The notes under the pieces: model-generated
Told to the model about the DNA's origin: nothing
Database searches by the model: none
What the model saw: the letters and a program-made list of their open reading frames with translations, nothing else
Part shown: piece after piece, positions 1 to 9,801 of the stretch
Position numbering within the stretch: position 1 is the first letter of the stretch
How the letters are laid out: each line of letters opens with the position of its first letter
Program-made: the position numbers and the translations under genes
Assembly: GCF_030622045.1 (NCBI RefSeq)
Contig: NZ_CP130886.1
Span: 6,952,001-7,016,000, forward strand
From: Planctellipticum variicoloris
GTDB lineage: Bacteria; Planctomycetota; Planctomycetia; Planctomycetales; Planctomycetaceae
Direction of reading: 5' to 3'
Length of the DNA: 64,000 bases

Positions 1-1245
1 TTTCCAGGCGGTCGGCGGATCGCCGGCGAGATGAGCCGGCCGGTCGCTCATGGCGGCCAGCAGCGAACGCAATTCGCCCGGCGGCACGCCCCGCGGGTTA
101 TCGACATACTGCGTGAAGATCACCGTGTCGAACGCCGGGATCACCAGGCGCAGGACGCCAGCGACGTCTTTGTCCTTCGTCGCGGCGAAGAGCAGAATCC
201 GTCTGCGGGCCGGGAATTCGGATTCCACGGCCCGGACCAGCGCCTTGGCGGATTCCCAGTTGTGAGCCGCGTCGATCACGACTGTCGGCTGCCGACTGAC
301 GACTTCCACGCGGGCCGGCCAGCTCACTTTGGCCAGTCCTTCCCGCAAAGCTTCTTCGGAAATGTTCCAGCCCTGCCGGCGCAGCAGATCGATCGCTGCG
401 ACGGCGAGGGCCGCGTTAGTTGCCTGATGCTCGCCGACCAGCGGCACCGACAGTCCAGCGTGTGTCGATTCAGGCGTGCGAATATCGACGAAGGTGCCTG
501 TCGTTGTCGTTTCGCGGCGGAGCAGTTCGACATCGTGCGGCAGCCACCAGACGGGGGCGTGATTCCGTTCGGCGGTTTCGCGGACGGCGTCGATGGCGTC
601 GAGGTGCGAAACTCCGGTGATCACTGGCACGCCCGACTTGATGATGCCGGCTTTCTCGCGGGCGATCAGACGGACGGTGCTGCCGAGAATCTGCGTGTGG
701 TCCCGGCTGACGTTGGTGATCACGGTGACTGCGGGGTTGCAGAGATTGGTGCAGTCGAGCCGGCCGCCCAGTCCGACTTCGAGGACCACCACGTCGCAGC
801 GGGCGTCGTCGAAGGTCATCCAGGCCAGGGCCGTCGCGAGTTCGAAATAGGTCGGCTCCATCTGCCCCGGCAGGGCATCCATTTCCTCGACGATGGGTCG
901 AATGCGGTTCACCAGTTCGACGAGCTGCTCGGGAGTCGGCTGGACGCCGTCGACCGTCATGCGCTCTTCGAAGGCGGTGATGTGGGGCGAGATATAGAGC
1001 CCGGTGCGCAGTCCCGCCGTGCTGAGGACCGAGGCGAGCATGGCGCAGGTGCTCCCCTTGCCCTTCGTCCCGGCGACATGGACCGCGGGAATCCGCTCGT
1101 GGGGCGAGCCAATCCGCTCCAGCAGCCGCCGCATGCGATCGAGCTTGAAGTCGGCCGTCGAATAGCTGTCGGTCGTCGCCCGCTCATAGTTGATGCGGCC
1201 GAACAGGAATTCGATCACCTGTTCGTAGGTTTCGAGGCGGGGCAT
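1..1245 (-). CDS. folC: Bifunctional folylpolyglutamate synthase / dihydrofolate synthase, C-terminus cut by window edge
   Basis: The enzyme adds glutamate to dihydropteroate or tetrahydrofolate using ATP in the cytoplasm. The minus frame is open from an ATG at 1245 to the left edge, 415 codons. It shows the Mur-ligase-type P-loop HVAGTKGKGST (about residues 56-66), a YISPH stretch, LEVGLGGRLD, NVSRDHTQILG, GEHQATNAALA and a C-terminal domain start VVIDAAHNWESAKAL. These are the conserved blocks of the FolC family in the right order and spacing. The family is usually 420-450 residues, so only the last few residues should be missing. It is divergent from the dinG-like gene. A GC-rich antisense ORF over the same stretch has no recognisable domain. 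Confidence 0.9.
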   Translation of the reverse strand, partial: MPRLETYEQVIEFLFGRINYERATTDSYSTADFKLDRMRRLLERIGSPHERIPAVHVAGTKGKGSTCAMLASVLSTAGLRTGLYISPHITAFEERMTVDGVQPTPEQLVELVNRIRPIVEEMDALPGQMEPTYFELATALAWMTFDDARCDVVVLEVGLGGRLDCTNLCNPAVTVITNVSRDHTQILGSTVRLIAREKAGIIKSGVPVITGVSHLDAIDAVRETAERNHAPVWWLPHDVELLRRETTTTGTFVDIRTPESTHAGLSVPLVGEHQATNAALAVAAIDLLRRQGWNISEEALREGLAKVSWPARVEVVSRQPTVVIDAAHNWESAKALVRAVESEFPARRRILLFAATKDKDVAGVLRLVIPAFDTVIFTQYVDNPRGVPPGELRSLLAAMSDRPAHLAGDPPTAWK

Positions 1246-1531
1246 ACGGGGTTCGACAATTCCTGGCTGAAAAATTCGCGGCGGGTCCGGTCCCCTCTCC
1301 CGGAGTGAGCGGGGGCAGGAACTGCGAAAGTATATCCCGCTCCCGGTCCCCCCAGCGAGCGAGGCCAAGTCTCGACATATCGGAGTCGACGCATTTCTCC
1401 TCCCTCAACGATCGACGCTCAACCCTCAACGCGGCCACCCGTTTGACCGTTCACCTTCCGTGACGCACAATGGTCGCGCAGTCGGAGAAGTGTCCGGCTG
1501 CTACTCTGTTCGGACGGATCGGCGGCGCGCG

Positions 1532-3508
1532 GTGGCACAGTTGCAGGTGGAGGATGTTCTCGGCCAGGAGGGGCGAGTCGCCCAGCGGCTCAAGAACTAC
1601 GAGAGCCGGCCGCAGCAGATCCAAATGGCCGACGCGGTCGAACAGGCGATCGCCGAGGGAAAACACCTCGTCGTCGAGGCGGGAACTGGCACCGGCAAAA
1701 GCTTTGCGTACCTGGTACCGGCGATTCTCGCGGCGACGGCCTCCCAGGGGGACGGCGGCCCCCGCAAGCGAATCGTGATCTCCACTCACACGATCAGTCT
1801 GCAGGAACAGCTCATCAGCCGGGACATCCCGTTCCTGAACTCGGTCCTGCCGGTCGAATTCTCCGCGGTGCTGGTCAAGGGGCGCTCGAACTACATCAGC
1901 CTCCGCCGGATGAAGGGGGCGATCGAGCGGGCCAGCAATCTGTTCGCCCGCCCGGAAGAGATCGAGCAGTTGCAGGGGATCGTCGAATGGACCCGGAAGA
2001 CGGGGGACGGCAGCCTGTCGGACATCCCGTTCCGGCCGACGCCCCAGCTCTGGGACGAAGTCCAGAGCGAACACGGCAACTGCCTGGGCAAAAAGTGCCC
2101 GACGTACAATGAGTGCTTTTACTACCGCGCCCGTCGGCGGGTCTGGAATGCCGATCTGCTGGTCGTGAACCACGCACTCTTCTTCTCCGACCTAGCGCTG
2201 CGACGGGAAGGGGCTTCGGTGCTGCCGGACTACGACGTGGTGATTCTCGACGAAGCCCACACGGTGGAGCAGGTGGCGGGGGATCACCTCGGGTTGACGG
2301 TTTCCAGCGGGCAGGTCGAGTACCTGATGGGCCGGCTCTACAACGACCGGTCGCAGAAGGGTCTGCTGATGCGACCGGACGGTCAAGAGGCTCAGCGGGC
2401 CGCGTCCGAGGCCCGGTTTGAAGCCCGCGAGCTCTTCGACGAGCTGCGCGAGTGGCAGCGCGAACGGGGACTGCAGAACGGCCGCGTCCGCAAGGCGCCC
2501 GAGATTCGCAACAACTTGAGCCCGCTCCTCAAGACGCTGGCGGTGCAGATCAGCGCCATTGCGCAGCGGATCCCCGCCGAGGAGGACCGCGTCGAGTTCG
2601 TTTCCGCCGCCGACCGCTGCATGAATCTTGCCGACAGCCTCAACGCGTGGCTGCAACAGTCGCAAGAAGGCTGCGTCTACTGGATGGAATCGAGCGGCCC
2701 GCAGCAGCAGCGGATGAAGCTGGTCTGCGCCCCGGTCGACGTGGGCCCCGTCCTTCGCGACGAGCTGTTCAATAAGGTCAGTACCGTCGTCCTGACCAGC
2801 GCCACGCTGGCGGTGGGGAAGCAGAGTTTCGACTTCGTGCGCCAGCGACTGGGGCTGACGAAGGCCAATGAGCTGATGCTCGGCAGCCCGTTCAACTACC
2901 GCGAGCAAATGAAGCTGTATCTGCCGGAGGGTATGCCCGATCCGACCGAGGCGCCGCAGGCGTACGAGTCGTCGGTCTGCGACTGTATTGAGCGTTACGT
3001 CGACATGACCCACGGGCGGGCGTTTGTCCTCTTCACCAGTTACAAGATGCTGCAGAACTGCGTCCGACGGCTGACGCCGTGGCTGACGAGCCGCAACTAC
3101 GGCCTGTATACGCAGGGAAACGACATGCCCCGCACGCAGATGCTGGAGAAATTCCGCAACGACCCGGCGGGGGTGTTGTTCGGGACCGACAGCTTCTGGC
3201 AGGGGGTCGACGTGCCGGGGGACGCCCTGCAGAACGTGATCATCACCAAGCTCCCCTTCAGCGTCCCCGACCATCCGCTGCTGGAAGCCCGCGTGGAAGC
3301 AATTCGCGCGCGGGGGGGTAACCCCTTCGTCGACTACCAGCTCCCGGAAGCGGTGATCAAGCTCAAGCAGGGCTTCGGCCGGCTGATCCGGACGAAGACC
3401 GACACGGGGATGGTGGCGATCCTCGATCCGCGAATTAAGACCAAGCCCTACGGCCGGACGTTTCTGGAGAGTCTGCCGCAGTGTGAAGTCATCCGCGACG
3501 GGCGGTGA
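1532..3508 (+). CDS. dinG: ATP-dependent helicase of the DinG/XPD superfamily 2 group
   Basis: Probable 5'-3' DNA helicase acting in repair. From the GTG at 1532 the protein has 658 residues; an in-frame GTG at 1460 would add 24 residues unlike the family N-terminus, and neither start has a clear ribosome site. Motifs in order: Q-motif-like YESRPQQIQMA, Walker A EAGTGTGKS (about 49-57), DEAH box ILDEAH (about 238-243), TSATL, FGTDSFWQGVDVPG and the motif VI region QGFGRLIR. Three of the four iron-sulfur ligands are visible in NCLGKKCPTYNEC (C184, C189, C195). The position where the first Cys is expected, in KGRSNYIS, is Ser123. The gene converges on the first sulfatase with a 28-bp gap. Confidence 0.88.
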   Translation: MAQLQVEDVLGQEGRVAQRLKNYESRPQQIQMADAVEQAIAEGKHLVVEAGTGTGKSFAYLVPAILAATASQGDGGPRKRIVISTHTISLQEQLISRDIPFLNSVLPVEFSAVLVKGRSNYISLRRMKGAIERASNLFARPEEIEQLQGIVEWTRKTGDGSLSDIPFRPTPQLWDEVQSEHGNCLGKKCPTYNECFYYRARRRVWNADLLVVNHALFFSDLALRREGASVLPDYDVVILDEAHTVEQVAGDHLGLTVSSGQVEYLMGRLYNDRSQKGLLMRPDGQEAQRAASEARFEARELFDELREWQRERGLQNGRVRKAPEIRNNLSPLLKTLAVQISAIAQRIPAEEDRVEFVSAADRCMNLADSLNAWLQQSQEGCVYWMESSGPQQQRMKLVCAPVDVGPVLRDELFNKVSTVVLTSATLAVGKQSFDFVRQRLGLTKANELMLGSPFNYREQMKLYLPEGMPDPTEAPQAYESSVCDCIERYVDMTHGRAFVLFTSYKMLQNCVRRLTPWLTSRNYGLYTQGNDMPRTQMLEKFRNDPAGVLFGTDSFWQGVDVPGDALQNVIITKLPFSVPDHPLLEARVEAIRARGGNPFVDYQLPEAVIKLKQGFGRLIRTKTDTGMVAILDPRIKTKPYGRTFLESLPQCEVIRDGR

Positions 3509-3536
3509 TCGTCGTCATCGCCCGGGAACATGTCGT

Positions 3537-4898
3537 TCAGTCGAGCTGTGGAGGTCCGGGGACCACGCCCGCTTGATGCGCCGTCACTGCGTTTTGAATC
3601 GCGCTGAGAACGTCCGGATGATCGGCCGCCACGTTGCGCTTCTCCGACGGATCACGGCCGAGATGGAACAGCAGGGGCGCCTCGAAAGCTTCTGGTTTCG
3701 GCTGCCCATAGCCGGTCTGTGTCTTGAAGTGGGCTTTCCACGGCCCGAGCCGACAGGCGAAAAGCTGGTCGCCGCGATAGTAGAAGAACGGTCGATCCGG
3801 CGGCGACTGATTCTGAAAGAGGAGCGGCGCCAGGTCGATTCCGTCGAGCGTGACGTCGGAGGGGAGGGGGGCGCCCGCGAGGGCCAGCGCGGTCGGCAGC
3901 AGGTCCATCGCGTGAGCCAGCTCGGTTGTGACGCCGGGCGAAATGCGGCCGGGCATCCAGGCGATACCGGGGACGCGCATGCCTCCTTCCCAGGTGCTTC
4001 CTTTGCCGTCGCGAAGGAGCCCCGCGCTCCCGCCCTGGTCGCCCATGATCAGCCAGGGGCCATTGTCGCTGGTGAAGAAGACCAGCGTGTTCTCCGCCAG
4101 ACCTTCGGAGCGGAGGGTCTCCAGGACCTGGCCGACGCTCCAGTCGAGCTCCTCGACGGCGTCGCCATAGATCCCGGCCCGGCTCCGACCGGAGAACTCG
4201 GGTGAGGCGAACAATGGGACGTGGGGGAAGGTGTGCGCGAAGTACAGAAAGAACGGCGAAGTCTTCTGTTCGCGAATGAACGCGACGGCCTCTTCCGTGT
4301 AGCGCTTCGTCAGCGTGGTCTGGTCGGTCGGCTGCTCGATGATCTTGCCGTTGCGGATGAGCGGCACGTTCCAGCCGTCGCGGGGTGGGTTGGGGGAACC
4401 GGTAGAGCCTTTGGGCAAGCCGGGGCGGGCGTCCATGTCGTTGGAGTAGGGGAGGCCGAGACTCTGATCGAAGCCCTGATCGAGCGGGCGGGAGCCTGCG
4501 TGAATGCCGAGGTGCCACTTGCCGACATGAGCGGTCTTGTAGCCCCGGACGCGGAGGGCGTCGGCGATCGTGACTTCGCCGACGGGAAGCCCACCTTTCG
4601 AATTCGGAAACAACACTCGCCGCACGCCGCACATGCCGCTGCGGATGGGGTAGCGCCCCGTCAGCAGGGCGGCCCGGCTGGGGGTGCAGACTTCCGCTGC
4701 AACGTAGAAGTCAGTGAACCGCAGCCCTTCCGCCGCCATGCGGTCGAGGTGGGGCGTGCGGATCGTCGGTGAGCCGTAGCAGCCGAGATCTCCATAGCCG
4801 AGGTCGTCGGCGAAGATGACGACGACGTTGGGCCGCCCGGCGGCCTGGGAACTGGTGGCGAAGATGCTCAGAACCAGGGCGAAGAACAGGGAACGCAT
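3537..4898 (-). CDS. Exported arylsulfatase (type I, formylglycine-dependent)
   Basis: Hydrolyses sulfate esters, probably on polysaccharides, outside the cytoplasm. The 453-residue protein starts with a signal peptide (MRSLFFALVLSIFATSSQA). It has the metal-binding NVVVIFADDLGYGD block and the sulfatase signature CTPSRAALLTGR with the Cys converted to formylglycine at C71. Further blocks are KTAHVGKWHLG and a C-terminal FTSDNGPW. It is the last of four sulfatase genes read leftwards; the gap to the gene upstream is 54 bp, so they may be cotranscribed. The substrate cannot be told from the sequence. Confidence 0.92.
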   Translation of the reverse strand: MRSLFFALVLSIFATSSQAAGRPNVVVIFADDLGYGDLGCYGSPTIRTPHLDRMAAEGLRFTDFYVAAEVCTPSRAALLTGRYPIRSGMCGVRRVLFPNSKGGLPVGEVTIADALRVRGYKTAHVGKWHLGIHAGSRPLDQGFDQSLGLPYSNDMDARPGLPKGSTGSPNPPRDGWNVPLIRNGKIIEQPTDQTTLTKRYTEEAVAFIREQKTSPFFLYFAHTFPHVPLFASPEFSGRSRAGIYGDAVEELDWSVGQVLETLRSEGLAENTLVFFTSDNGPWLIMGDQGGSAGLLRDGKGSTWEGGMRVPGIAWMPGRISPGVTTELAHAMDLLPTALALAGAPLPSDVTLDGIDLAPLLFQNQSPPDRPFFYYRGDQLFACRLGPWKAHFKTQTGYGQPKPEAFEAPLLFHLGRDPSEKRNVAADHPDVLSAIQNAVTAHQAGVVPGPPQLD

Positions 4899-4952
4899 GA
4901 GGGGGATCCCGGAAGTGGTTGAGTGAACGATGGCGAGCCACGAAGACTCATA

Positions 4953-6404
4953 CTACGGCCTGGCGGCCGCTTTCTTCTTCGCCTTCGTGGCGCGCGGGTT
5001 GGGGCGGTACTCGACGCGCTTCTGCCATTCGGCCAGGTACGGTGCATAGCTGGGGTGCTCGGTCCACTGGATTGGTTTCGGATCGGGAGGGGAGACCTTT
5101 CCCTCGGGATAGTCCGTCCCGGCAAAACTGTCGTCGACCGACTTGTTCCAATCGAGCAATTGCTGCTTCATACTCGCAGCAATGGCGGGCTGTTCGGAAC
5201 TGATGTCGCGCGATTCGGCAGGATCGGCTTCGAGATCGTACAACTGAAAGTCCCCTTTCTGCGGAGCGTTGCTCAACAGTTTGTAGCGATTGTCGACGAG
5301 GGCCAGCCGGCCCTGAAAGCGAAACGGCAGCGGCTTCTCGCGGCGGGGGAGTTCGGCGGTCAGCAGCGGCTTCAGGCTGACGCCGTCGACGGGTTGCGTG
5401 AGTGTGTCCGCCGGCAGTCCGAGGATGTCGGCCACGGTGGGAAAGAGATCCGTCACGCAGGCGGGGTACTCGGTGATCCGCGGCGACTGGATCACGGCGG
5501 GCCACTCGAATATCCCAGGGACGCGGAGGCCTCCTTCGAAGACGGAGCCCTTGTTGCCGCGCAGTCCGCCGACGGTTTCGGGAGTGATGTTCGGAAGTCC
5601 GCCGTTGTCGCTGCAGAAGACGAGGAGGGTGTTGTCGGCGATTCCCAGCTCGCGCAGGCGACGGCGGAGCGTGCCGATGCTGCGGTCCATCGCGACGAGC
5701 TCGCCATAGTGATTCGCGGAGGCATCGTTAAGTTCTGCGAAGGGGGCGCGATCTTCCGGCAGCGCGCGGAACGGGCTGTGGGGCGAGCCGTACCAGATGA
5801 CGGCGAACATCGGTTTGTCGCCGGCGCGGTGCTGGTCGAGGAACGTGAGCGCTTCATTCACCGCAATTTCCGAAGAGTCGCCGGCGAACTCTTCAATCTT
5901 TCCCTGGCGGGACATGAGGGGGTTGAGGTCGAAGAAATTGGTCACCGAGGTCCACCGGTCGAAGCCGAAGTGACCGGGGTGGCGCGAATCGGATTCCAGG
6001 ATCGGCGCGCCGGGGCCCATGTAGCCGTTGAGGTGCCATTTGCCGAAGTGACCGGTCACATAGCCCGCTGTCTGCAACGCCCGCGAGATCGTTTTCTCCT
6101 GCAGCCGCAAGGCATAGCCGTGACTGAGGACGCCGCAGCGATCATGAGTCCGTCCGGTGAGGACGCTCGCCCGCGTCGGCGAGCAGACCGGTCCGCCGGC
6201 GTAGAAACGTTCAAAGCGCAGCCCGGCGGCGGCCATCGCGTCGAGGTTCGGCGTCTTGAGGACCGGATGATGGCGGTACCCGGTTTCGCCCCAGCCCATG
6301 TCGTCCGCCATCACGAAGATGATATTGGGGCGGGGGGTATCCGCAGCGCTCCCGGGGACCGCGAACAGTGAGCACAGAGTCACAATGACGAGCGGGAAGC
6401 GCAT
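4953..6404 (-). CDS. Exported sulfatase with Lys-rich C-terminal tail
   Basis: A 483-residue type I sulfatase. It has a signal peptide (MRFPLVIVTLCSLFAVPGSA), the metal site RPNIIFVMADDMGWGE, the formylglycine motif CSPTRASVLTGR (C74), GHFGKWHLNG and VFCSDNGGLPN. The C-terminus after about residue 468 is very basic (RATKAKKKAAARP), a tail outside the catalytic fold. Third in the leftward sulfatase series, 57 bp after the preceding stop. Its divergence from the neighbours suggests different substrates rather than recent duplication. Confidence 0.92.
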   Translation of the reverse strand: MRFPLVIVTLCSLFAVPGSAADTPRPNIIFVMADDMGWGETGYRHHPVLKTPNLDAMAAAGLRFERFYAGGPVCSPTRASVLTGRTHDRCGVLSHGYALRLQEKTISRALQTAGYVTGHFGKWHLNGYMGPGAPILESDSRHPGHFGFDRWTSVTNFFDLNPLMSRQGKIEEFAGDSSEIAVNEALTFLDQHRAGDKPMFAVIWYGSPHSPFRALPEDRAPFAELNDASANHYGELVAMDRSIGTLRRRLRELGIADNTLLVFCSDNGGLPNITPETVGGLRGNKGSVFEGGLRVPGIFEWPAVIQSPRITEYPACVTDLFPTVADILGLPADTLTQPVDGVSLKPLLTAELPRREKPLPFRFQGRLALVDNRYKLLSNAPQKGDFQLYDLEADPAESRDISSEQPAIAASMKQQLLDWNKSVDDSFAGTDYPEGKVSPPDPKPIQWTEHPSYAPYLAEWQKRVEYRPNPRATKAKKKAAARP

Positions 6405-6461
6405 GGAGTTACCTCAATTGTGTCTGGATCGGCGAGGCGAGCCGCGAAGACTCGACTTGTC

Positions 6462-7844
6462 CTACTTGCTCTTGTCGACGGCCTTTTTCTTCTTGCCCTT
6501 TGCCTTTGGAGTCCCGCCATTCTGCTTCATCGAAGCTTCGAAGTCACGATCGAGCTGCTCGGGACGCGCGTTGGCGAAGCGATCGAGGACGCTCTGCAGT
6601 TTCCTGGCTCCTTCGATCGCCGGGCCGGCGAGCTGCGCGACGGCGAGCGGCGACTTTTCGTCCGGGTCGGCGGTCAGGTCGAAGAATCGTCCGTCGCGAT
6701 ACAGTTTGTGTTCGCGATCGAAGGCGAATTCGCGGACCGTCAGATCCAGTTGCTGGCGGGGCGAGTACCAGCAGTAGAGCCACCCGCGCGGCCGACCGGC
6801 CTCGCCGCGAAGCTGCGGCAGAAAGCTGACGCCATCCGTCGTCGCGGGCGCCGGCACTCCAGCCGCTTCGCAGAGCGTGGGAAACAGATCGACGCTGCTG
6901 ACGAGATCGTGATTCACGCGTCCCCGCGTCATCACAGCGGGCCAGCTCGCGATCAGCGGGACGTGCGTGCCGCGGCGTGTCGTCGTCCCTTTCCCGCCGC
7001 GATAGTCGCGTCCCTGAAGGCGGCTGGTCACGTTCCCCTGGGTGCCGTTGTCCCCCAGGAACACCAGCAGCGTGTTGTCGCGGATGCCCAGTTCGGCCAG
7101 TTTCGCATCCACCCGGCCGACCAGCTTGTCCATGTACGCGGTCATTTCGGCGAAGTGCCGGACGTCTCGATTCACGTTCTCCCCGAGAGCCGCCGGATCC
7201 CAGTCGGGACTGTCCGGCGTCGGCTGGAACGGGGCATGCGTGAGGATCATCGGATAGTAGAGAAAGAACGGTTCCCCTTTATGCCGGGCGATGAATTCGA
7301 GGGCGAAGTCGTTGACGAGCGTCGGGCCGTACTCGCCGTTCTGGAAGTCCCGCGCGACCCCATTGTATTCGAGGCCGGGATTGGCATAGCGCGGCGGGCG
7401 ACGGGTCTGCTGCCAGAGGCACGATTCGTCGAAGCCGAAATGCTGAGGCGAATCGGCCTCGTGTCCGAGCTGCCATTTGCCGCAGATGCCGGTCGCGTAG
7501 CCCGCTTCCTTGAGCCGCTGTCCGAACGTCGTCTCGCTGCGCGGCAGCGTGCCGAAGTTCAGATAGTTCCGCACGTTGTAAAGGCCGGTCATAAGCTGCA
7601 CGCGGGTCGGCGTGCAGAGAGGCTGAACGTGACAGTGCTCGAAGCGCATTCCCGCCGCAGCGAGCCGGTCGAGGTGCGGCGTCTGGTACGACTGCCCGCC
7701 GTTGGCTGTCACGCATTCGTAGCCGAAGTCGTCGGCCATGATCAGCACGATGTTCGGCGACTTGCCGTCGGCGGCGACGGAAGGACGATCGACTGCGATC
7801 AGACTGTTTGTCAGGCCGAGCAGCAGGCACGCGAGTCGATTCAT
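6462..7844 (-). CDS. Exported sulfatase with Lys-rich C-terminal tail
   Basis: A 460-residue type I sulfatase. I place the start at the ATG at 7844 ([16 protein letters not shown], a signal peptide) rather than an in-frame GTG at 7856, which would overlap the preceding stop. It carries [13 protein letters not shown], the formylglycine motif [11 protein letters not shown] (C77), [11 protein letters not shown] and [11 protein letters not shown]. It ends in a strongly basic stretch ([17 protein letters not shown]), like the next sulfatase. It begins only 8 nt after the stop of the sulfatase upstream, which supports cotranscription. Confidence 0.92.
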   Translation of the reverse strand: MNRLACLLLGLTNSLIAVDRPSVAADGKSPNIVLIMADDFGYECVTANGGQSYQTPHLDRLAAAGMRFEHCHVQPLCTPTRVQLMTGLYNVRNYLNFGTLPRSETTFGQRLKEAGYATGICGKWQLGHEADSPQHFGFDESCLWQQTRRPPRYANPGLEYNGVARDFQNGEYGPTLVNDFALEFIARHKGEPFFLYYPMILTHAPFQPTPDSPDWDPAALGENVNRDVRHFAEMTAYMDKLVGRVDAKLAELGIRDNTLLVFLGDNGTQGNVTSRLQGRDYRGGKGTTTRRGTHVPLIASWPAVMTRGRVNHDLVSSVDLFPTLCEAAGVPAPATTDGVSFLPQLRGEAGRPRGWLYCWYSPRQQLDLTVREFAFDREHKLYRDGRFFDLTADPDEKSPLAVAQLAGPAIEGARKLQSVLDRFANARPEQLDRDFEASMKQNGGTPKAKGKKKKAVDKSK

Positions 7845-7852
7845 GGTCTGTC

Positions 7853-9328
7853 TCACTTTGAGCGGGAGGCGAAGGCAGCTTGCAGATCCAGCGCGTCGCC
7901 CAGGTCCTTCTGCAGCGCCACGAGCCTCTCAAAGAGTCGTTCTCTGTGTTCGCGGTGCCGGGGCATGGCGGCCAGGTCGTGCTGCTCCAGTGGATCCTCG
8001 GCGAGATGGTAGAGTCGCAGCACGCCGGCCTGCGGGTAGGCGATCAGCTTCCAGCCGTCGTGCGTGATCGACCGCTGCAGGTCCAGGTACGCGCCATAGG
8101 TCGATTCGTAGGCGGACGATTTCCGTTCGTCCCGCAACAGCGGCAGCAGACTATGAAAGAAGACGTGGTCCGGCTTGTCGGCGCCGGCCAGCTCCAGCGA
8201 GGTGGCCATCGCATCCTGCAGATAAATCGCGTCATCCCGCCGCTTGTCTGGCGTGACGCCGGGGCCGACGACCAGGAACGGCACCCGCGTGCTGTGCTCA
8301 TACATATTCTGCTTGCCGAACAGGCCGTGGTGCCCGACCGCCAGACCGTGATCGGCGGTGAAGAAGATCCACGTGTTGTCGGCCTCCCCGGACGCCTTCA
8401 GCGCATCGAGAATCCGGCCGATCTGGGCGTCCATGTGCGTGATCAGCGCGTAGTACTCCTGCCGATGCACCTTCACGGCCTGATCGGTCCGGGGCATGGG
8501 GGCCAGGTTCTCATCGCGGAGCGAGTGCGGGCAGCCGATGGCGTCCTTGTACGGATACTCCGGCAGGAAATTCTGCGGCACTTTGATGCGATCGAGGGGA
8601 TACCTGTCGACGTATTCCTTCGGCGACTGTCGGGGGTCGTGCGGCGCGTTGAAGGCGATATACATGAAGAACGGCTGTGAATGCCGCTTCGCGTCGTCGA
8701 GATAGCTCACTGCGTCGTCGGCGACAACTTCGCTCCAGTGCTTGCCCCCCGCCCAGAAGCCGCCGAGCGAGGTGTCGAACGGACTCCAGGGGTCAGGCTC
8801 GCCGGCGAGCGGTCGGTTGTAGGCCTGCGGCACGGTCGCGGGCATGCCGGCCCGGACGTGGCGGGCAACGTCAAAGCACTTCGTTGCATCGGTCTGAATA
8901 TGCCACTTGCCGGTGAAGTACGTGCGGTAGCCGGCCTTGTTCATCAGTTGCGGCCAGAGCACCCCCGCCTGGCGCTCCTTGTCCGTGGTCTTGTAGACGG
9001 CGTTGGCGTCCCAAATGCTCCGCCCGGTGATCAGCATCGTCCGGCTGGCCACGCAGACGGCGCCGCTCCAGGAGCCCATGTTGTGAGCCTGCGTAAACGA
9101 AGTCCCGCTCCGGACGAGACGGTCGAGATTCGGCGTGTCGATATCGGTCAGGCCGAACTCGCGGATGGTCTCGTAGCACTGATCGTCAGCGAAGAGGAAC
9201 AGGATGTTCGGCCGGGGCGACTCGGCGGCGCTGATCGCCTGCGGTGCGATCAACACGTGCAAGAGAAACAGAAGATGTCCCGCAGAGATGTGGCGAGGAG
9301 CGCAGAGGCTACTGAAATGACTGAACAT
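7853..9328 (-). CDS. Exported sulfatase, CxAxR active-site variant
   Basis: A 491-residue type I sulfatase, first gene of the leftward series. The frame is open to 9721, but I choose the ATG at 9328 because it directly precedes a hydrophobic export segment ([19 protein letters not shown]) and then [12 protein letters not shown]; the ATG at 9421 is an alternative. The modification motif is CVASR (C92), which fits the accepted C-x-P/A-x-R rule. Other blocks are [26 protein letters not shown] and [12 protein letters not shown]. This layout resembles the choline-sulfatase / iduronate-sulfatase-like branch; the substrate is unknown. Confidence 0.9.
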   Translation of the reverse strand: MFSHFSSLCAPRHISAGHLLFLLHVLIAPQAISAAESPRPNILFLFADDQCYETIREFGLTDIDTPNLDRLVRSGTSFTQAHNMGSWSGAVCVASRTMLITGRSIWDANAVYKTTDKERQAGVLWPQLMNKAGYRTYFTGKWHIQTDATKCFDVARHVRAGMPATVPQAYNRPLAGEPDPWSPFDTSLGGFWAGGKHWSEVVADDAVSYLDDAKRHSQPFFMYIAFNAPHDPRQSPKEYVDRYPLDRIKVPQNFLPEYPYKDAIGCPHSLRDENLAPMPRTDQAVKVHRQEYYALITHMDAQIGRILDALKASGEADNTWIFFTADHGLAVGHHGLFGKQNMYEHSTRVPFLVVGPGVTPDKRRDDAIYLQDAMATSLELAGADKPDHVFFHSLLPLLRDERKSSAYESTYGAYLDLQRSITHDGWKLIAYPQAGVLRLYHLAEDPLEQHDLAAMPRHREHRERLFERLVALQKDLGDALDLQAAFASRSK

Positions 9329-9728
9329 CTCACGCAGCGGCGCGACGGCGTAATCAGGAAAAGGCCACTTGGGAATGTCAGAATCAATGAGGTCCGTAGA
9401 GACTGGTGCTGCCGGTGGCATCTGCAGGCCTTTCGGGCTGTGCCGCGGTCGATCGGAAAGGTCGATCCAAACTGGCGGATCGACGCTCCCGCCGCAAGCG
9501 AGAAGCCGGCGCAGACTTCGGACCTGCGCCATCGGGGGCGAGGGGAGGAAGCCGCTCACAATCCGGACGCAACCGCAGCAGACGGTGCCGCTTGCAAACC
9601 GAATCGCACCGTGTGCCGCCAGCACCCGTCGCAGATGGAGAGAGTTGAACCGTCGCTCAACGCGTTTGGTGATTCGACGGGGCCGCGGGGGAGACAAAAC
9701 GCGGCAGACACCCGCTCTCAAAAAGCAC
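9329..9728. other. Non-coding leader upstream of the sulfatase series
   Basis: About 400 bp between the first sulfatase start and the terminator hairpin at 9729-9765. Open frames crossing it (the sulfatase frame extended to 9721 and plus-strand frames) have no domain and look like effects of high GC content. I see no clear promoter hexamers. Confidence 0.4.
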
Positions 9729-9765
9729 GAAGGGCCGCGAAATCATTGAAATTTCGCGGCCCTTC
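9729..9765 (-). terminator. Rho-independent terminator, minus-strand direction
   Basis: A perfect 15-bp stem (GAAGGGCCGCGAAAT at 9729-9743 with its complement at 9751-9765) encloses a 7-nt loop. On the minus strand it is followed after four bases by five T. It lies just past the 3' remnant of tRNA-Glu at 9767-9782, as a terminator would follow an intact tRNA gene. Its stem core CCGCGAA recurs in the terminator behind the intact tRNA-Glu. Confidence 0.75.
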
Positions 9766-9766
9766 G

Positions 9767-9782
9767 CAGTACCCCCAAGGGG
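9767..9782 (-). repeat. Left attachment-site repeat: displaced tRNA-Glu 3' end
   Basis: The 16-bp sequence CAGTACCCCCAAGGGG is identical and in the same orientation to 20502-20517, the 3' end of the intact tRNA-Glu gene. Beyond the core, the T-loop letters GTTCG are still recognisable on the minus strand, so about 21 of 27 bases match; the rest of the tRNA is absent. I read this as the attachment-site copy left when an element integrated into the tRNA 3' end. No integrase is intact, so this is inference from position. Confidence 0.6.
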
Positions 9783-9801
9783 GGACGAACTGGTCGACGT
9801 A

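Noticed and set aside
31-1308. Long plus-strand open frame over folC
   Set aside because: It is antisense to a frame with all FolC motifs and has no domain; long antisense frames are common at this GC content.
9767-9800. A second functional tRNA-Glu gene
   Set aside because: Only the 3' acceptor and part of the T-arm are present; no anticodon or D-arm follows.
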